This document shows, piece by piece, positions 6,423-14,748 of a stretch of DNA of 15,191 nt (the stretch's first letter is position 1; every line of letters begins with the position of its first letter). The notes below the pieces were generated by a model. The model made no database searches. It saw only the letters and a program-made list of their open reading frames with translations, and was not told the DNA's origin. The position numbers and the translations under genes were made by a program. Source of the DNA: Pseudorhodobacter antarcticus (GTDB taxonomy: Bacteria > Pseudomonadota > Alphaproteobacteria > Rhodobacterales > Rhodobacteraceae); contig CAMAQR010000077.1 in assembly GCA_945860375.1 (NCBI GenBank), positions 1 through 15,191 on the forward strand, written 5' to 3'.

Positions 6423-8071
6423 AACATCGTCTCAAACCTATGGGTGCCGCCCTTTTCAGAGCGTGCAGTGACGGTGACGCGACCGGTTCCGCGCACCAGC
6501 CATTCGACCTTGCGGGCCACGGGCGACCATTGCTGGCCCCAATTTGAGTATTCATAGTTGCGTTCGTTGCGGCCCGCCAGATGGCCCAGATCCGCGGCCA
6601 TCGGATTCATCAACACCTCGGCCCCTTCGATGGTCACGGTCACCGGGCGCGCAACCTTGTTCTTGACCGCGACGTCCGAAAGGTTCGTTGGCAGAAAGCC
6701 ATGGTTGGCGACGATCGCCGTCACCTTGTGCAGATCGCCCCCCAACGGGGTGACGGTGACGCACTCGACCCGCACGCGGGGCGCGGCGGCCGCGTGGCGC
6801 AAGTTGAAAAGCGTGTTGTCGTGGCAGACCTTTTCCAGAAGGTGGCCGGGCGGATTCCGGTAGCTCCAGATATAGACCATCCCGCCGACCTCGACCGGAC
6901 CAAGCTGGGGGTGATCGAAGGTTTTCCAGTCGCGGAAGCCATGGTCGCCGACATTCGCCAAGACCCAGTTGAAAAGCTTGCGCTGCACGTCCGCATCCCG
7001 GGGGCGGAGGTTGTAGTAGCCCTTTTTCTCGACCCCGGCGGCGATCTCGATGTCCCAAAGCTCGGTCGAGAAGCAAATGATCCCCTTCTCTTCATAGACC
7101 CAATCCTTGAGCGAGCCATGGCGCACCTTGGACTTGTCCGGCGTGAAATCTTCATAGGTGGAGATCACGGGGTAGCCGGTCAGACGTGTGCCAACCTCGC
7201 CCAGCGCCTTGTAAAGCGCCAGGTCGCGCGGGCTCATCTCGGCATCGGTGGCCATCATCGAGGGGCGCAGGATGATGCCGCCATGAGTGTGATAGGCGCA
7301 CATGCCGCAGATGTTGGGATGGTCGAGGATCAGACGCGCCATGCCCATCGTCTCGGGTTCCGAGAAAGGGTATTCGCCCGCGCCGTATTCCTGCGGCGAC
7401 CAATTGATCGGAAAGTTGCGGTTCATGTTGCCGTCGGCCTGGGGCAGGATCTTCACATCGGCGCCGTTATAGTCGGGGATCAGGCCTTCGGGGTAGATGC
7501 GGAAGTATTCGCCGCCCTCTTCGCCCGGTTCGCGCTGGATCATCAGGCGCGGTTCGGCGGGGTCTTTCTTCCATTCGCCCTTGGGGTCTGGGACGCGCAT
7601 GTTGACGATGTAGCCATCGCCGTCGATGTCTTGCGCCTGCAAGCCGTCCAACCGGTCCTCGCCGGGCAGGCAGCGCCCGTTGCCGCACCAGGGGTGGTAG
7701 GGTGCCTTCAGCGCATATTCGGCGCCGTCGGGATTGATGCGGGGGATAATGTAGAAGACCTGACCGTCGACCAGCCGCGTCACCTCAGAGTCGGTGCCGT
7801 AGCGGGTCAGCAGGTAGTGGATCGCGTAAAGCGCTGTGGCCGAGGTGGCGTGTTCCTCTGCGTGGATCTGGGCATCGATGTAGAAGCCCGGCTTCTCCAG
7901 CGCGGGGCCGGTATCGGGGTTGGTGATCTGCATGAACCACACCTCGCGCCCACGATGGGTTCGGCCGATTGAAGTCAGCTTTGTCAAATGCGGATAGGCG
8001 GCGGCCAGAGCCTGCAGATGCCCGGTCATTGCGTCGTAGTCGTGGTAGGTGTCGAATGGGATGTCCATCAT
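6419..8071 (-). CDS. M14-family zinc carboxypeptidase, cytoplasmic
   Basis: This 550-residue protein has the full M14 catalytic set: zinc ligands in IHAEEH (His70, Glu73) and in YHTHGG (His261, possibly His263), substrate-side Arg111 (PRINPDG), NMNRNF (Asn217, Arg218), and the catalytic Glu337 in STELWD. The catalytic domain spans about 5-370; the last 150 residues look like an added beta-rich domain of unknown role. Between the zinc motifs lies DIDGDG (148-153), a DxDxDG calcium-loop pattern. Cysteines at 129, 134, 255 and 258 (the latter CGMC, beside the zinc His) are notable. There is no signal peptide, so it acts on imported substrate. ATG at 8071 has GGAGA upstream and overlaps the M20 stop by 4 bases. 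Expected activity: removal of a C-terminal residue or side-group from a peptide-like molecule. Confidence 0.88.
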   Translation of the reverse strand: MMDIPFDTYHDYDAMTGHLQALAAAYPHLTKLTSIGRTHRGREVWFMQITNPDTGPALEKPGFYIDAQIHAEEHATSATALYAIHYLLTRYGTDSEVTRLVDGQVFYIIPRINPDGAEYALKAPYHPWCGNGRCLPGEDRLDGLQAQDIDGDGYIVNMRVPDPKGEWKKDPAEPRLMIQREPGEEGGEYFRIYPEGLIPDYNGADVKILPQADGNMNRNFPINWSPQEYGAGEYPFSEPETMGMARLILDHPNICGMCAYHTHGGIILRPSMMATDAEMSPRDLALYKALGEVGTRLTGYPVISTYEDFTPDKSKVRHGSLKDWVYEEKGIICFSTELWDIEIAAGVEKKGYYNLRPRDADVQRKLFNWVLANVGDHGFRDWKTFDHPQLGPVEVGGMVYIWSYRNPPGHLLEKVCHDNTLFNLRHAAAAPRVRVECVTVTPLGGDLHKVTAIVANHGFLPTNLSDVAVKNKVARPVTVTIEGAEVLMNPMAADLGHLAGRNERNYEYSNWGQQWSPVARKVEWLVRGTGRVTVTARSEKGGTHRFETML

Positions 8072-9441
8072 AGAGTATCTCCGCTGCGGCCAAAGTGTTC
8101 CATGATCGCGGCGGCATATTTTATGCCCTTGATATACTTGTCGATATGGATGTTCTCGTCCGGGGCGTGCAGGTTCGCGCCGGGATTGGCAAAGCCGGTC
8201 AGCACGCAGGGAATCCAGACGTGGCGCAGGATCGCGCCTTCGGCCGAGACGCCGTTGACGATGGGCAATTCGCCATAGACCTCGGTCGCGGCGGCGATGA
8301 TGGCTTGGCTGATGTCTTCCTTAACGCTGATCTTGTAGGGCGGCTCAGCCCCGTCAAAGGCCTTGACCTCGATATGACCAAAGCCGTGCTTGACCAGATG
8401 GGCCTTAAGGCGGCGGATCGCGGCGTCGGGCTGGATGTTCGGGATCAGGCGGAAATCAAGCCTTGCGCGCGCTTCGTTCGGGACGATGGTCTTGGTGCCC
8501 GGGCCGGTGTACCCCGCGATCAGCCCCTGGATGTTGGCGGTGGGTTCATAGCTGCGCGCGCGCAGAGCGTCGATACCGTCGCGGCCCATCGCAAATTGGT
8601 CGATCCCCCATTCTTCCTTCATCGCAGCAAGGTCGACCCGGGCAGCTTTGTCGGCCAGTTGCGCCTCGTCATCGGGCCCAAGCTGCCAGAGGCCTTCGTA
8701 CCAATCCTCGATCAGGATGCGGCGGTTTTCGTCCATGATGGAGTTAAGCGCCCGGATCAGGTCCCAGACAGGTGCGGGCACCAGCGGGAAGTTCAGCGAG
8801 TGGATGTCCTTGCTGGCTCCCCGCGCGATCAGTTCGACGAACAGCACCGATTTCAAGCCCAAGGAGACATCCGGCACCTCGGTGCCCGTCTCGATGGAGC
8901 CGTCAAGGCAGTGCATACCGTCGGCGGCCAGCAAATCCTTGTTCTGTTCAGCCCAGGCGGCGAGGTTCGGCGAGCCGATCTCTTCCTCGCCCTCGATCAG
9001 GAATTTCAAGTTGGCTGGCACCTCACCACGCACCTGAAGGAACGCTTTGGCCGCCTTGGTAAAGGCCAGGACGCCAGACTTGTTGTCGGTGGCACCACGT
9101 CCGTAAAGGACGCCGTCCACCACTGCGCCCGACCAAGGGCCGCCATGCGTCCAAGCGTCAATCGGTTCGGGGGGCTGCACGTCGTAATGCGCGTAGCACA
9201 GGATGGTTTTGGCCTTCGCCTTCGCCTCAAGGTGGCCAAAGACCACCGGCGGGCCTTCGGCCAGTTCGTGAAAATCGGCGGGCAGGCCATCACGGCGCAT
9301 CATGTCGCGGATCAGCGTGGCCCCTTCGCGCAGGCCGATGTTCTGGGCACTGATCGAGGGTTGCTGAACGAAGGTTTGCAGATCACGGATGCATTCGTCG
9401 GCATTCGCATCGATCCAGTCGTAGATGGCTTGCATGGTCAT
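8068..9441 (-). CDS. M20-family metallopeptidase (dipeptidase-like)
   Basis: The 457-residue length is typical of M20 di-zinc dipeptidases of the carnosinase/CNDP-like type. Metal and catalytic residues follow the family order: YAHYDVQP (His85, Asp87), GRGATDNKSG (Asp119, bridging), EGEEEIGS (Glu153 as base, Glu154 as ligand), Asp180 in CLDGS, and a late His in NLHAPDENIH. The lid (dimerisation) domain is the middle part, about 200-380. No signal peptide, so cytoplasmic. The reaction is hydrolysis of a dipeptide or N-acyl amino-acid bond. ATG at 9441 has AGGAG about 7 bases upstream and overlaps the upstream SDR stop by 4 bases (ATGA). A second ATG two codons in is less well placed. Confidence 0.9.
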   Translation of the reverse strand: MTMQAIYDWIDANADECIRDLQTFVQQPSISAQNIGLREGATLIRDMMRRDGLPADFHELAEGPPVVFGHLEAKAKAKTILCYAHYDVQPPEPIDAWTHGGPWSGAVVDGVLYGRGATDNKSGVLAFTKAAKAFLQVRGEVPANLKFLIEGEEEIGSPNLAAWAEQNKDLLAADGMHCLDGSIETGTEVPDVSLGLKSVLFVELIARGASKDIHSLNFPLVPAPVWDLIRALNSIMDENRRILIEDWYEGLWQLGPDDEAQLADKAARVDLAAMKEEWGIDQFAMGRDGIDALRARSYEPTANIQGLIAGYTGPGTKTIVPNEARARLDFRLIPNIQPDAAIRRLKAHLVKHGFGHIEVKAFDGAEPPYKISVKEDISQAIIAAATEVYGELPIVNGVSAEGAILRHVWIPCVLTGFANPGANLHAPDENIHIDKYIKGIKYAAAIMEHFGRSGDTL

Positions 9442-10145
9442 GTATCGGCTCCTGTGGACAAGGCCCAGGCGTCCAACCGCTGGCCTGACAGCTGCATGGG
9501 ACGCATCTGTGCCAGACGGGCGAAGGCGGGGGCGAGGCGGATCGGGTCAACCCAGCGGGCGCGCTGTTCGGCGCCGTAGGTTGTCTCGCTCATGGGGGTA
9601 TGCATCAGCATGCCCGGCGTGATGGTGTAGGAGGCGATGCCGTGCGCTGCGCCCTCCATAGCAAGGCATTTGGAAAAGCCTTCAAGCGCGTGCTTGGCGG
9701 CGCAATAAGCGGTCTCGTTCTCGAACCCTTCGATGCCAGAGCGGGAGGAGACGAAGATCAGCGTGCCCCCCCGCGCCTTCATCTGCGGCCAGAGGGCTTG
9801 GGTCAGTTGGAAGGCGGCTTGGATGCCGACGTTCAGCGTTGCCTGAAAGGTGGCAAGGCTGGTGGCGTCGACCGCCTCAACCCGCAGGATGGCGGCGTTG
9901 TGGATCAGGGTGTCGACAGCAGCGGGCAGTTGGGCAATGGCAGCGGCGGTGGCGGTGGCGTCGGACAGATCCACCGTCAGCGCGATGGCGCCGGGGCACT
10001 GGGCTTGCGTTGTCGCCAGCGCGTCCGCGTGGCGATCCATCAGGAACAGCCGCGCGCCTTGTGCCGACAGGTGGCGCGCGATGGCGGCACCCAGGCCCTG
10101 GGCTGCGCCGGTGACAACGATGGTCTGCGAGGAAAGCGCAATCAC
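9438..10145 (-). CDS. Short-chain dehydrogenase/reductase (SDR), second copy
   Basis: This 235-residue SDR has the cofactor motif TGAAQGLG (12-19), Asp37 (NAD preference) and catalytic Asn105, Ser134, Tyr147 and Lys151 (YCAAK). HNAA (82-85) replaces NNAG. After the TPG (176-178) the substrate loop differs from the other SDR, and the usual C-terminal TGQxxxVDGG is reduced to LSGQRLDAWAL, so the two SDRs are unlikely to be recent duplicates and should have different substrates. The start is GTG at 10145, overlapping the oxidoreductase stop (GTGA). The ribosome-binding site is poor, so translation probably depends on coupling. No better in-frame start exists. Confidence 0.86.
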   Translation of the reverse strand: MIALSSQTIVVTGAAQGLGAAIARHLSAQGARLFLMDRHADALATTQAQCPGAIALTVDLSDATATAAAIAQLPAAVDTLIHNAAILRVEAVDATSLATFQATLNVGIQAAFQLTQALWPQMKARGGTLIFVSSRSGIEGFENETAYCAAKHALEGFSKCLAMEGAAHGIASYTITPGMLMHTPMSETTYGAEQRARWVDPIRLAPAFARLAQMRPMQLSGQRLDAWALSTGADT

Positions 10146-11203
10146 GGCTGGACCCAGCGCCTTTCGGTGCCCGATAGGCGGACCGCGTCCAGCACCTTCT
10201 GGTTTGCCAGCCCGTCGCGGAACGTAGCCCCGCGCGCCAGAGGGCGACCTTCCGCGATTGCGGCGGCCATCTCACGCAGGACGGCCACGACCGAGACGTT
10301 CCAGATGCCGGCGTTCAGGCCCGGCAGCGCGGCGTTGGGGTCTGGCTGGGTGATGTCTTCAAACCCCTGCCCCGGCTTGGCAAACCACAGGTTTTCATCG
10401 GCATTGTCGAGGGTGATCGTCCCCTTCGATCCGAAGACCTGGGTCTGGTTGCCCATGTTGTGCGCCGCGACGCCGGACATGAAGACCTGCGCAAGCACGC
10501 CGCTTGCCATTTCAAGCCCCATCCAGGCCAGATCGTCCGCGGTTGCAGTCCAGGCTGCGCCAGTGGCCTTGTCCAGACGGTCGGGGACCAGGGTCGGCGC
10601 GGCACCGGTGACCCAGGCCACATCGCCCAGCCACCAGCGCAGCATGTCGACCTGATGGCTGCCGTTGGCACCAAGACGGCCGCCGCCCTGATCGGCCAGC
10701 GACCACCAGTCGCCCTTGGGCCGGCTGGAGGGGTTGGCCCAAGAATTGCCAATATTGGCGATGTTGACGTGGCGGATCTGGCCGAGATCTCCTTCAGCGA
10801 TCATCCGGGCGATGTAGGCGCGGTTCGGGTTGAAGCGCAGTTCGTGGTCGATCATGTGGATGCGGCCCGCAGCCTCGGCCGCGTGCAGCATCTGCGCGGC
10901 TTCAGCGGCATTCATCGCGGTGGGCTTTTCGCACAAGACATGTGCCCCGGCTGCCAGCGCACCCAGCGTCTGGGCTGCGTGCAGGTTGGTGGGGGTGGCG
11001 ATGCAGACCAGATCGAAAGTGTGGTCAGCCAGCATGGCCTGCCAGTCATCATAGGCATGCGGAACGCCGAACGCATCCGCGGCTGACCGGGCACTTTCCA
11101 GCCGACCCGAGGCGATGGCAACAACCTCGGCCCCGGGCACATGGGCCAATGCGGGCAGGTAAGCCGCACGGGCGAAGCTGGCCCCAATAATTCCGACTTT
11201 CAT
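10142..11203 (-). CDS. Gfo/Idh/MocA-family oxidoreductase
   Basis: This 353-residue two-domain dehydrogenase has an N-terminal Rossmann domain (about 1-120) beginning MKVGIIGASFA, the conserved CEKPTA (91-96, catalytic-side Lys93), and a C-terminal substrate domain. GGGRLGANGSHQVD (173-186) matches the family's GGGxLxDxGxHxxD, with His183 retained and the Asp position taken by Ala179. Members oxidise sugars, inositols and some imines or amino-acid-like compounds with NAD(P). ATG at 11203 is 3 bases after the permease stop, with GGGGA as ribosome-binding site. A second family member ends at the right edge of the window, so the operon carries two. Substrate unknown. Confidence 0.88.
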   Translation of the reverse strand: MKVGIIGASFARAAYLPALAHVPGAEVVAIASGRLESARSAADAFGVPHAYDDWQAMLADHTFDLVCIATPTNLHAAQTLGALAAGAHVLCEKPTAMNAAEAAQMLHAAEAAGRIHMIDHELRFNPNRAYIARMIAEGDLGQIRHVNIANIGNSWANPSSRPKGDWWSLADQGGGRLGANGSHQVDMLRWWLGDVAWVTGAAPTLVPDRLDKATGAAWTATADDLAWMGLEMASGVLAQVFMSGVAAHNMGNQTQVFGSKGTITLDNADENLWFAKPGQGFEDITQPDPNAALPGLNAGIWNVSVVAVLREMAAAIAEGRPLARGATFRDGLANQKVLDAVRLSGTERRWVQP

Positions 11204-11206
11204 GAT

Positions 11207-12127
11207 TTATCCCCGTTCCTTGAGGCGCGGGTCAAGCAGGTCACGCAACCAATCGCCAATGATGTTGAAGCTGAGCACGGTGACCACGATCGCCATGCCG
11301 GGAAACACCGCCAGCCACCACTTGTTGGCGATCAGCTGGTCGCGGCTTTGGGCCAGCATGCTGCCCCAGGTGGGCGTTTCGGGCGGGACGCCAAGGCCAA
11401 GGAAGGAAAGCGATGCCTCGGCCAAGATCACGCTCGCCACATTGAACGAGGCGATGACCGTCAGCGGGGCCACGATATTGGGCAGGATGGTCCGGAACAT
11501 GATTGACGTGGTGCTGTCGCCCATGGCGCGCGCCGCTTCGACAAACTCCTTTTCGCGCAAGGAAAGCGTCTGGGCGCGCACGATGCGGGCATAGGTGACC
11601 CATTGGCCTATCCCCAGAACCAGGATCAGGTTCAGCAGCCCGGGGCCAAGAACGACAAGAAACATGATCGCCAGCAGGATGAAGGGAAACGCCAGCTGAA
11701 TGTCGCCGAGCCGCATGATTACGTCATCGATCCAGCCGCCGAAATAGCCCGACAAAAGGCCCGCGACGGTGCCGATGGTGCCGCCCACCAGGATCGCCGA
11801 TATGCCGACCATCAGCGAAACCCGCGCGCCGTACAGCAGTCGCGAAAACACGTCCCGCCCAAGCGCGTCCGATCCCATGACAAAGGTCGCCCCGTTGGGA
11901 CCGGGGGCCATTGGACCAGCCAATCGCATCATGATGTTCTGCCGGTTCGGGTCCAGTGGCGACAGCCACGGGCCGAAGATCGCGACGACCAGCACGACGA
12001 ACAGGATCGCCAGCGCCAGCAGGGGCCATTTCGCGGCCACCATGCTGCGACCTGCGCGGCGCAACTCGCGGCTGAAGTTCGATCCGGTGACGGGCGAGAC
12101 GGCGAAGGTATCGGGAATGTTGGTCAT
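11207..12127 (-). CDS. ABC importer permease, DppC/OppC type
   Basis: The 306-residue inner-membrane permease has the OppC_N-type first helix (about 34-55), the conserved GSDALGRDVFSRLLYGAR (85-102), five further helices, the cytoplasmic ATPase-contact loop EAARAMGDSTTSIMFRTILP (197-216), SFLGLGVPPETPTWG (241-255) and the C-terminal GDWLRDLLDPRL. It forms the translocation channel with the gene immediately upstream and receives substrate from the binding protein two genes upstream. ATG at 12127 follows that permease's stop by 12 bases, with AAGG at the expected distance. The ATPase subunits that must power it are not in this window. Confidence 0.92.
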   Translation of the reverse strand: MTNIPDTFAVSPVTGSNFSRELRRAGRSMVAAKWPLLALAILFVVLVVAIFGPWLSPLDPNRQNIMMRLAGPMAPGPNGATFVMGSDALGRDVFSRLLYGARVSLMVGISAILVGGTIGTVAGLLSGYFGGWIDDVIMRLGDIQLAFPFILLAIMFLVVLGPGLLNLILVLGIGQWVTYARIVRAQTLSLREKEFVEAARAMGDSTTSIMFRTILPNIVAPLTVIASFNVASVILAEASLSFLGLGVPPETPTWGSMLAQSRDQLIANKWWLAVFPGMAIVVTVLSFNIIGDWLRDLLDPRLKERG

Positions 12128-12139
12128 CTGGCGCGCCCT

Positions 12140-13114
12140 TCAGAGTTTCACGCGCGGGTCGATCCGCGCATAGATCAAGTCGACGATCAGGTTGAGGGCG
12201 ATGAAGATCACCGATAGCACGATGACCGAGGCCTGGACGAGGGGAATGTCCTTCTGGTTGATCGCGTTGAACACCAATCGGCCGATCCCCGGCCAGGAAA
12301 ACACCGTCTCGATCACCACGACACCGCCAAGAAGGAAGCCGAATTCAAGCCCGACCATGGTGACGACCGGCAGCCAGGCGTTGCGCAGCGCGTGGTTGAC
12401 CACCACGGCGCGTTCGCTGATCCCCTTCGACCTTGCGGTGCGGACGTAATCCTGGCTGAGCACCTCAAGCATCGAGGATCGCACCAGCCGGGCATTCCGG
12501 GACAGCGAATAGAACCCGACGGCGACGCCTGGCAGGACCATGTAGTAGACCGAACTGGGGACGTTGGTCAGCGCGGTCATGAACTCGCCCTTCAAGAGCG
12601 GCATGATTAGCGGCACATGCCCCGAGATCGGGAACCAGTTGAGGTAAAGGCCGAAGAACAGAATCATCATGATGCCAAGCCAGAAATTCGGGATCGACTG
12701 GCCGAACATCGCCAGCGTCATAATGCCCCCGTCCACGGGCGTGCCGCGGTAGAGGGCGGCAAAGACGCCGAAGGGAATGGCAAGGCCGATAGCGAAGATC
12801 ATCGAAAAGACGGTCAGCTCGATCGTGGCAGGCAGGGCGCCAAGCACGATATCCATCGCGGGCTGGCGGTAGCTGAGAGAATTGCCGAAGTTGCCCTGCA
12901 GGATGTTGCCGAGGTAGGTCAGATACTGGATATGCAGCGGTTGGTCGAAACCAAGCGCCTTGCGGATCATCTCGATCTCCTCTGGGGTCGCGCGTTCGCT
13001 GACAAAGAGGAACGTCGGATCGCCGCCAATCTGCAGGGCCACGAAACTGATCAAAGTCACCCCGAAGATGACAATGATGCTTTGAAGAAGCCTTCGGATG
13101 ATGAACGTCCACAT
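12140..13114 (-). CDS. ABC importer permease, DppB/OppB type
   Basis: This 324-residue partner permease has the first helix at about 9-29, then the family's GDP (31-33) and LGFDQPL (54-60) periplasmic motifs, helices from about 95 onward, the ATPase-contact loop YVRTARSKGISERAVVVNHA (223-242), ETVFSWPGIGRL (269-280) and the C-terminal IYARIDPRVKL. It pairs with the DppC-type protein downstream to import a peptide, opine, glycoside or similar solute. ATG at 13114 has only a weak ribosome-binding site. A large hairpin lies just upstream (13153-13189), which may lower permease expression relative to the binding protein. Confidence 0.92.
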   Translation of the reverse strand: MWTFIIRRLLQSIIVIFGVTLISFVALQIGGDPTFLFVSERATPEEIEMIRKALGFDQPLHIQYLTYLGNILQGNFGNSLSYRQPAMDIVLGALPATIELTVFSMIFAIGLAIPFGVFAALYRGTPVDGGIMTLAMFGQSIPNFWLGIMMILFFGLYLNWFPISGHVPLIMPLLKGEFMTALTNVPSSVYYMVLPGVAVGFYSLSRNARLVRSSMLEVLSQDYVRTARSKGISERAVVVNHALRNAWLPVVTMVGLEFGFLLGGVVVIETVFSWPGIGRLVFNAINQKDIPLVQASVIVLSVIFIALNLIVDLIYARIDPRVKL

Positions 13115-13152
13115 GGTGCCGGGGGCCTTTCCAAGCAGGGATCGCAGGGTGT

Positions 13153-13189
13153 GGCGGCACGCGGGGCATGAAGCCCCCCGCGTGCCGCC
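13153..13189 (-). promoter_or_regulatory. Intercistronic GC hairpin between binding protein and permease
   Basis: GGCGGCACGCGGGG (13153-13166) and CCCCGCGTGCCGCC (13176-13189) form a perfect 14-bp stem with a 9-base loop. The hairpin starts 8 bases after the binding-protein stop. No U-run follows on the minus strand, so it is not a standard intrinsic terminator. In binding-protein transporter operons, hairpins here commonly stabilise the upstream mRNA or cause partial termination, giving excess binding protein. Structure seen; role inferred. Confidence 0.75.
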
Positions 13190-13197
13190 GGGTTGCG

Positions 13198-14748
13198 TCA
13201 GTTCAAGGTGGCCTTGAAGAGGTAGACCTTCTCATCCGGACGCGCGGTCCAGTTCAGGCGCTTGGAGACACCGTAGAAGTCGGGCTGGAAGTACATGTGC
13301 AGCCAAGGGCCGTCATCGTAGAACACCTTCAGCATCTCATCGATGATGGCACGGGTTTCTTCAGGCGACTTCGAGGCGGAAATGTCAGCCCAGCGGTCGA
13401 ACCAGCTCGGGTCGTTCCAGTGGGTGTAGTTGGTGCCACTGTCGACTTTCGCAAGGTCGGTCATGTCGTAGATCGGCGACCAGAGCGCGCCGCCGGAGCC
13501 CAGGAAGAACAACGGGCCGACATTGCGTTCACGGATCAACGGCACATAGACCGAGCCCCATTCCATGATGTCGGTCTCCACCTTCAGGCCGACATCCGAC
13601 AGATACTGTGCCACGGCCAGAACAACGTTCTCGTCGTTCAGGTAACGTCCACGGCCCGCCTGGAAGCGGATCGTAAACCGCGTTCCGTCCGCCTGACGCG
13701 GCCAGCCGGCAGCGTCCAGCAACTCTTCGGCCTTTTTTGGGTCATAAGCATAAGGCGTCAGCGACTTGTTGGCGTTCGGCGGGTTGACGATGCCGGTCAT
13801 ACGTTCGCAGGGAAAGTTCAGCAGTTGCGCACAGATCGTCGGCACATCGACTGCATATTGCAGCGCGCGGCGCACATCGGGGTTCTGGATCGCATCGCCA
13901 CCTGGCATCTTGGCGAATTCTTCAGACAGGTTGAAGCCGACATACATGCGCCGGGTTCCCTGCACCGCCTGCACCGCCGACGTGCTGGACCCGTTGATCG
14001 CGTCGATCTGGTCGGGAGCCACGTTGGTGATGATGTCGACATTGCCTGCCATCAATTCGGCGGACCGGGTCGAAGCTTCCGGGATGATCCGGTAGACGAT
14101 ATTCTGGAAGTTGCCTGGTTCAGCCACCTTGCTCAGACGCACTTCAGCGCCTGGCGTCCAGCTTTCCAGCTTGTACGAACCGGACCCGATCGGAGAGATC
14201 GCGGCCTGTTCCAGCGTCATCTTTTCGTAGCTGTCCTTGCAGTGGACATAGACCTCGGCCAACAAGCCGAAGGCGATCTGGTTCGGGGCGCTGATATTGA
14301 CCTGCACTTCAGTATCGCTCAGCGCGACCGCATCGACGAACCCGACGGAAGAAAACACGAAACCGGGCGTGTTGCCAGTAAAGGCGTTCGCAGGATCCTT
14401 GGCGCGGTTGAAGCTGTAAGCCACGTCTTCTGCCGTCAGCGCTTCACCATCGTGGCAGGTGCGCCCGGACTCGATAGTGTAGGTGTAGGCCAGACCGTCT
14501 TCCGAGATGACCAGATTGGTCGCAAGATCAGGGACCACCGATCCATCTGCTTCGATCGACTGCAGCGTGTCAAAAATGTGGCGGACCACGTTGGCATTGT
14601 CGCGGCTGGAAATGGCAGCCGGTTCAAAAGTGGTGATATCTGCACTGAGACCGACAACAAGTGTGTCGTCGGAGACCTGCGCAAATGCCGTACCCGCAAG
14701 CAACAGGCCTGCGGTAGTTGCCATTAAAAGATGTCTTGTCTTGGGCAT
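13198..14748 (-). CDS. Periplasmic solute-binding protein, family 5 (peptide/opine/glycoside type)
   Basis: The 516-residue protein has a Sec signal peptide: KTRH, a hydrophobic core (about 7-19) and an AFA cleavage site after residue 23, giving mature QVSDDTL. There is no lipobox, so it should be free in the periplasm. SBP_bac_5 features: LVVGLSADITTFEP near the mature start, CHDGEALTAEDVAYSFNRAKD (98-118), GSGSYKLESW (188-197), and NPDVRRALQYAVD (289-301). Four cysteines (98, 170, 306, 314) could form disulfides, which is not usual for the family. ATG at 14748 has GAGGA upstream, and its A overlaps the upstream TAA. It delivers substrate to the two permeases downstream. The exact ligand cannot be read from the sequence. 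Confidence 0.92.
   Translation of the reverse strand: MPKTRHLLMATTAGLLLAGTAFAQVSDDTLVVGLSADITTFEPAAISSRDNANVVRHIFDTLQSIEADGSVVPDLATNLVISEDGLAYTYTIESGRTCHDGEALTAEDVAYSFNRAKDPANAFTGNTPGFVFSSVGFVDAVALSDTEVQVNISAPNQIAFGLLAEVYVHCKDSYEKMTLEQAAISPIGSGSYKLESWTPGAEVRLSKVAEPGNFQNIVYRIIPEASTRSAELMAGNVDIITNVAPDQIDAINGSSTSAVQAVQGTRRMYVGFNLSEEFAKMPGGDAIQNPDVRRALQYAVDVPTICAQLLNFPCERMTGIVNPPNANKSLTPYAYDPKKAEELLDAAGWPRQADGTRFTIRFQAGRGRYLNDENVVLAVAQYLSDVGLKVETDIMEWGSVYVPLIRERNVGPLFFLGSGGALWSPIYDMTDLAKVDSGTNYTHWNDPSWFDRWADISASKSPEETRAIIDEMLKVFYDDGPWLHMYFQPDFYGVSKRLNWTARPDEKVYLFKATLN

Noticed and set aside
6581..7972. 463-codon plus-strand open frame opposite the M14 gene
   Set aside because: It lies antisense to a gene with complete catalytic motifs. 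Its translation shows no recognisable domain, and long antisense frames are expected in GC-rich DNA.
8095..9579. 494-codon plus-strand open frame opposite the M20 gene
   Set aside because: Shadow of the M20 and SDR genes; its composition is the complement of their codon bias and it has no family resemblance.
13168..14727. 519-codon plus-strand open frame opposite the binding protein
   Set aside because: Antisense to a clear signal-peptide-bearing solute-binding protein. The translation is His/Arg/Gln-rich with no domain.
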